A DNA stretch of 64,000 bases from positions 1,103,001 to 1,167,000 of the forward strand of contig NC_092580.1 of NCBI RefSeq assembly GCF_037975245.1. The letters are read 5' to 3'. The notes under the pieces are model-generated. The model saw only the letters and a program-made list of their open reading frames with translations, ran no database searches and had not been told where the DNA came from. Shown here in pieces: positions 62,300-64,000 of this stretch (position 1 is the first letter of the stretch; each line of letters opens with the position of its first letter). This stretch comes from Apostichopus japonicus. Lineage: Eukaryota; Echinodermata; Holothuroidea; Aspidochirotida; Stichopodidae. The translations under genes were made by a program, and so were the position numbers.

Positions 62300-64000
62300 T
62301 ATTTTGGATCGCGGGCTCGAGACCAAGTGGGGCAGTTTGCTTTTGCCGCGATCTTATACGGCCCCTGGAACTTTAAGTATTAGAAACGAACATATATTTA
62401 TATCAACTGCTGTCGTGGCGCGGTTGGTTGCTCTGTACCTCGAGAGCGTGACGTATTTTGGATCGCGGGCTCGAGACCACGTGGGGGCAGTTTGCTTTTG
62501 CCGCGATCTTATACGGTCTCTGGAACTTTAAGTATTAGAAACGAACATTAGATTTATATCAACTGCTGTCGTGGCGCGGTTGGTTGCTCTGTACCTCGAT
62601 AGCGTGACGTATTTTGGATCGCGGGCTCGAGACCAGGTGGGGGCAGTTTGCTTTTGCCGCGATCTCATACGGTCTCTGGAGTTTTAAGTATTAGAAACGA
62701 ACATAGATTTATATCAACTGCTGTCGTGGCGCGGTTGGTTGCTCTGTACCTCGAGAGCGTGACGTATTTTGGATCGCGGGCTCGAGACCAGGTGGGGGCA
62801 GTTTGCTTTTGCCGGGTTCTTATACGGTCTCTGGGAACTTTAAGTATTAGAAACGAACATAGATTTATATCAACTGCTGTCGTGGCGCGGTTGGTTGCTC
62901 TGTACCTAGAGAGCGTGACGTATTTTGGATCGCGGGCTCGAGACCAGGTGGGGGCAGTTTGCTTTTGCCGCGATCTTATACGGTCTCTGGGAACTTTAAG
63001 TATTAGAAACGAACATAGATTTATATCAACTGCTGTCGTGGCGCGGTTGGTTGCTCTGTACCTCGAGAGCGTAACGATTTTTGGATCGCGGGCTCGAGAC
63101 CAGGTGGGGGCAGTTTGCTTTTGCCGCGATCTTATACGGTCTCTGGGAACTTTAAGTATTAGAAACGAACATAGATTTATATCAACTGCTGTCGTGGCGC
63201 GGTTGGTTGCTCTGTACCTCGAGAGCGTCACGATTTTTGGATCGCGGGCTCGAGACCAGGTGGGGCAGTTTGCTTTTGCCGCGATCTTATACGGTCTCTG
63301 GAACTTTAAGTATTAGAAACGAACATAGATTTATATCAACTGCTGTCGTGGCGCGGTTGGTTGCTCTGTACCTCGAGAGCGTGACGATTTTTGGATCGCG
63401 GGCTCGAGACCAGGTGGGGGCAGTTTGCTTTTGCCGCGATCTCATACGGTCTCTGGGAACTTTAAGTATTAGAAACGAACATAGATTTATATCAACTGCT
63501 GTCGTGGCGCGGTTGGTTGCTCTGTACCTCGAGAGCGTGACGTATTTTGGATCGCGGGCTCGAGACCAGGTGGGGCAGTTACCTTTTGCCGCGATCTTAT
63601 ACGGCCCCTGGAACTTTAAGTATTAGAAACGAACATAGATTTATATCAACTGCTGTCGTGGCGCGGTTGGTTGCTCTGTACCTCGAGAGCGTGACGTATT
63701 TTGGATCGCGGGCTCGAGACCACGTGGTGGCATTTTGCTTTTGCCGCGATCTTATACGGTCTCTGGGAACTTTAAGTATTAGAAACGAACATAGATTTAT
63801 ATCAACTGCTGTCGTGGCGCGGTTGCTTGCTCTGTACCTCGAGAGCGTGACGTATTTTGGATCGCGGGCTCGAGACCAGGTGGGGGCAGTTTGCTTTTGC
63901 CGCGATCTGATACGGTCTCTGGGAACTTTAAGTATTAGAAACGAACATAGATTTATATCAACTGCTGTCGTGGCGCGGTTGTTTGCTCTGTACCTCGAGA
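62300..64000 (+). repeat. Right-hand monomers with more private changes
   Basis: Monomers here carry many singleton variants: CATATATTTATA (about 62,390), an inserted T in AACATTAGATT (62,548), CCTCGATAGCG, ACCACGTGG (62,478 and 63,720), CTGGAGTTTTAAG, ACGATTTTTGG at three sites (63,072, 63,229, 63,385) and CAGTTACCTTTTGCC. Homogenisation seems weaker here than in the blocks to the left. The array continues past the window. Confidence 0.75.

Larger units (their letters stand above)
2370..64000 (+). repeat. 155/156-bp tRNA/SINE-like satellite array, about 395 monomers
   Basis: One monomer family repeats head to tail without interruption to the right edge. Recognisable order within a monomer: ATACGGTCTCTGG, AACTTTAAGTATTAG, AAACGAACATAGATTTATAT, CAACTGCTGTCG, TGGCGCGGTTGG, TTGCTCTGTACCTCGAGAGC, GTGACGTATTTTGGATCGCG, GGCTCGAGACC, AGGTGGGGGCAG, TTTGCTTTTGCCGCGATCT. 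Length is 156 bp when the CTCTGGGAAC G-run has three G and 155 bp when it has two; a second one-base dimorphism is GTGGGGGCAG against GTGGGGCAG. Neighbouring monomers differ by only a few bases, so the array is highly homogenised. A+C+G+T hand count of the consensus gives 50% GC and 13 CpG. All copies share one orientation. The array is truncated by the window edge, so its true size is unknown. Confidence 0.97.

Noticed and set aside
2370-64000. CRISPR array
   Set aside because: Repeats are contiguous 155/156-bp monomers without unique spacers, and the context is eukaryotic.
2370-64000. CENP-B box
   Set aside because: The closest segment (reverse strand of the GTATTAGAAACGAAC region) matches TTCG but not the spaced A and CGGG positions.
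2370-64000. 5S rRNA, histone or snRNA tandem cluster
   Set aside because: Monomers are too short for histone genes, and I recognise no 5S or snRNA core sequence.
2370-64000. G-quadruplex array
   Set aside because: G-runs in a monomer are too few and too widely spaced for a standard four-tract motif.

Overview
The window is eukaryotic, almost certainly from an invertebrate animal, although the sequence does not fix the lineage. There are no bacterial operons or ribosome binding sites. The left edge is AT-rich noncoding DNA with simple repeats, an AATAAA signal and one possible terminal exon. The remaining ~61.6 kb (about 2,370 to the right edge) is one uninterrupted head-to-tail satellite array of roughly 395 monomers of 155 or 156 bp, all in the same orientation. 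The array runs off the right edge in mid-monomer. I saw no transposon, inversion or unique sequence inside it.

Left flank (1-2,369): an 8-bp perfect inverted repeat (233-250); a diverged ~182-bp direct repeat (260-440 and 739-922); an 80-codon acidic reading frame (1306-1548) that could be a last exon; a 9-bp-stem hairpin (1741-1783); an AATAAA followed by an AAATC-type tail (1820-1841); an AT-rich simple repeat (about 1840-1943); a C9 run; then unique sequence up to the array.

Array: each monomer carries a 12-nt match to a tRNA-type A box (TGGCGCGGTTGG, 11 of 12) and, 52 bp downstream start to start, a B box (GGCTCGAGACC, 10 of 11; at least 18 monomers have the perfect GGTTCGAGACC). A T4 tract lies 17 nt after the B box. 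This is the architecture of a tRNA-derived SINE or degenerate tRNA-like gene, so the satellite may be a tandemly amplified tRNA/SINE-like unit. By hand count the consensus is 50% GC with 13 CpG per 156 bp (observed/expected about 1.4) and is G-rich on the + strand (47 G, 31 C).

The array is a mosaic of nested higher-order repeats: dimers (22.1-22.8 kb, 43.9-45.4 kb), recurrent six-monomer cassettes of 931-936 bp (14-15.8, 25-27, 28.3-29.3, 31-32, 47.9-57.6 kb), a nine-mer (1,398 bp), and large tandem duplications of 2,214, 2,336, 2,956 and 3,419 bp. A further copy pair lies ~11.2-11.3 kb apart. Long reading frames occur on both strands only because 156 is divisible by 3; the many 155-bp monomers break them, and I treat none as a gene. 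The likely roles are structural (centromeric, pericentromeric or heterochromatic satellite) and perhaps Pol III-related. Neither role is shown by sequence alone.
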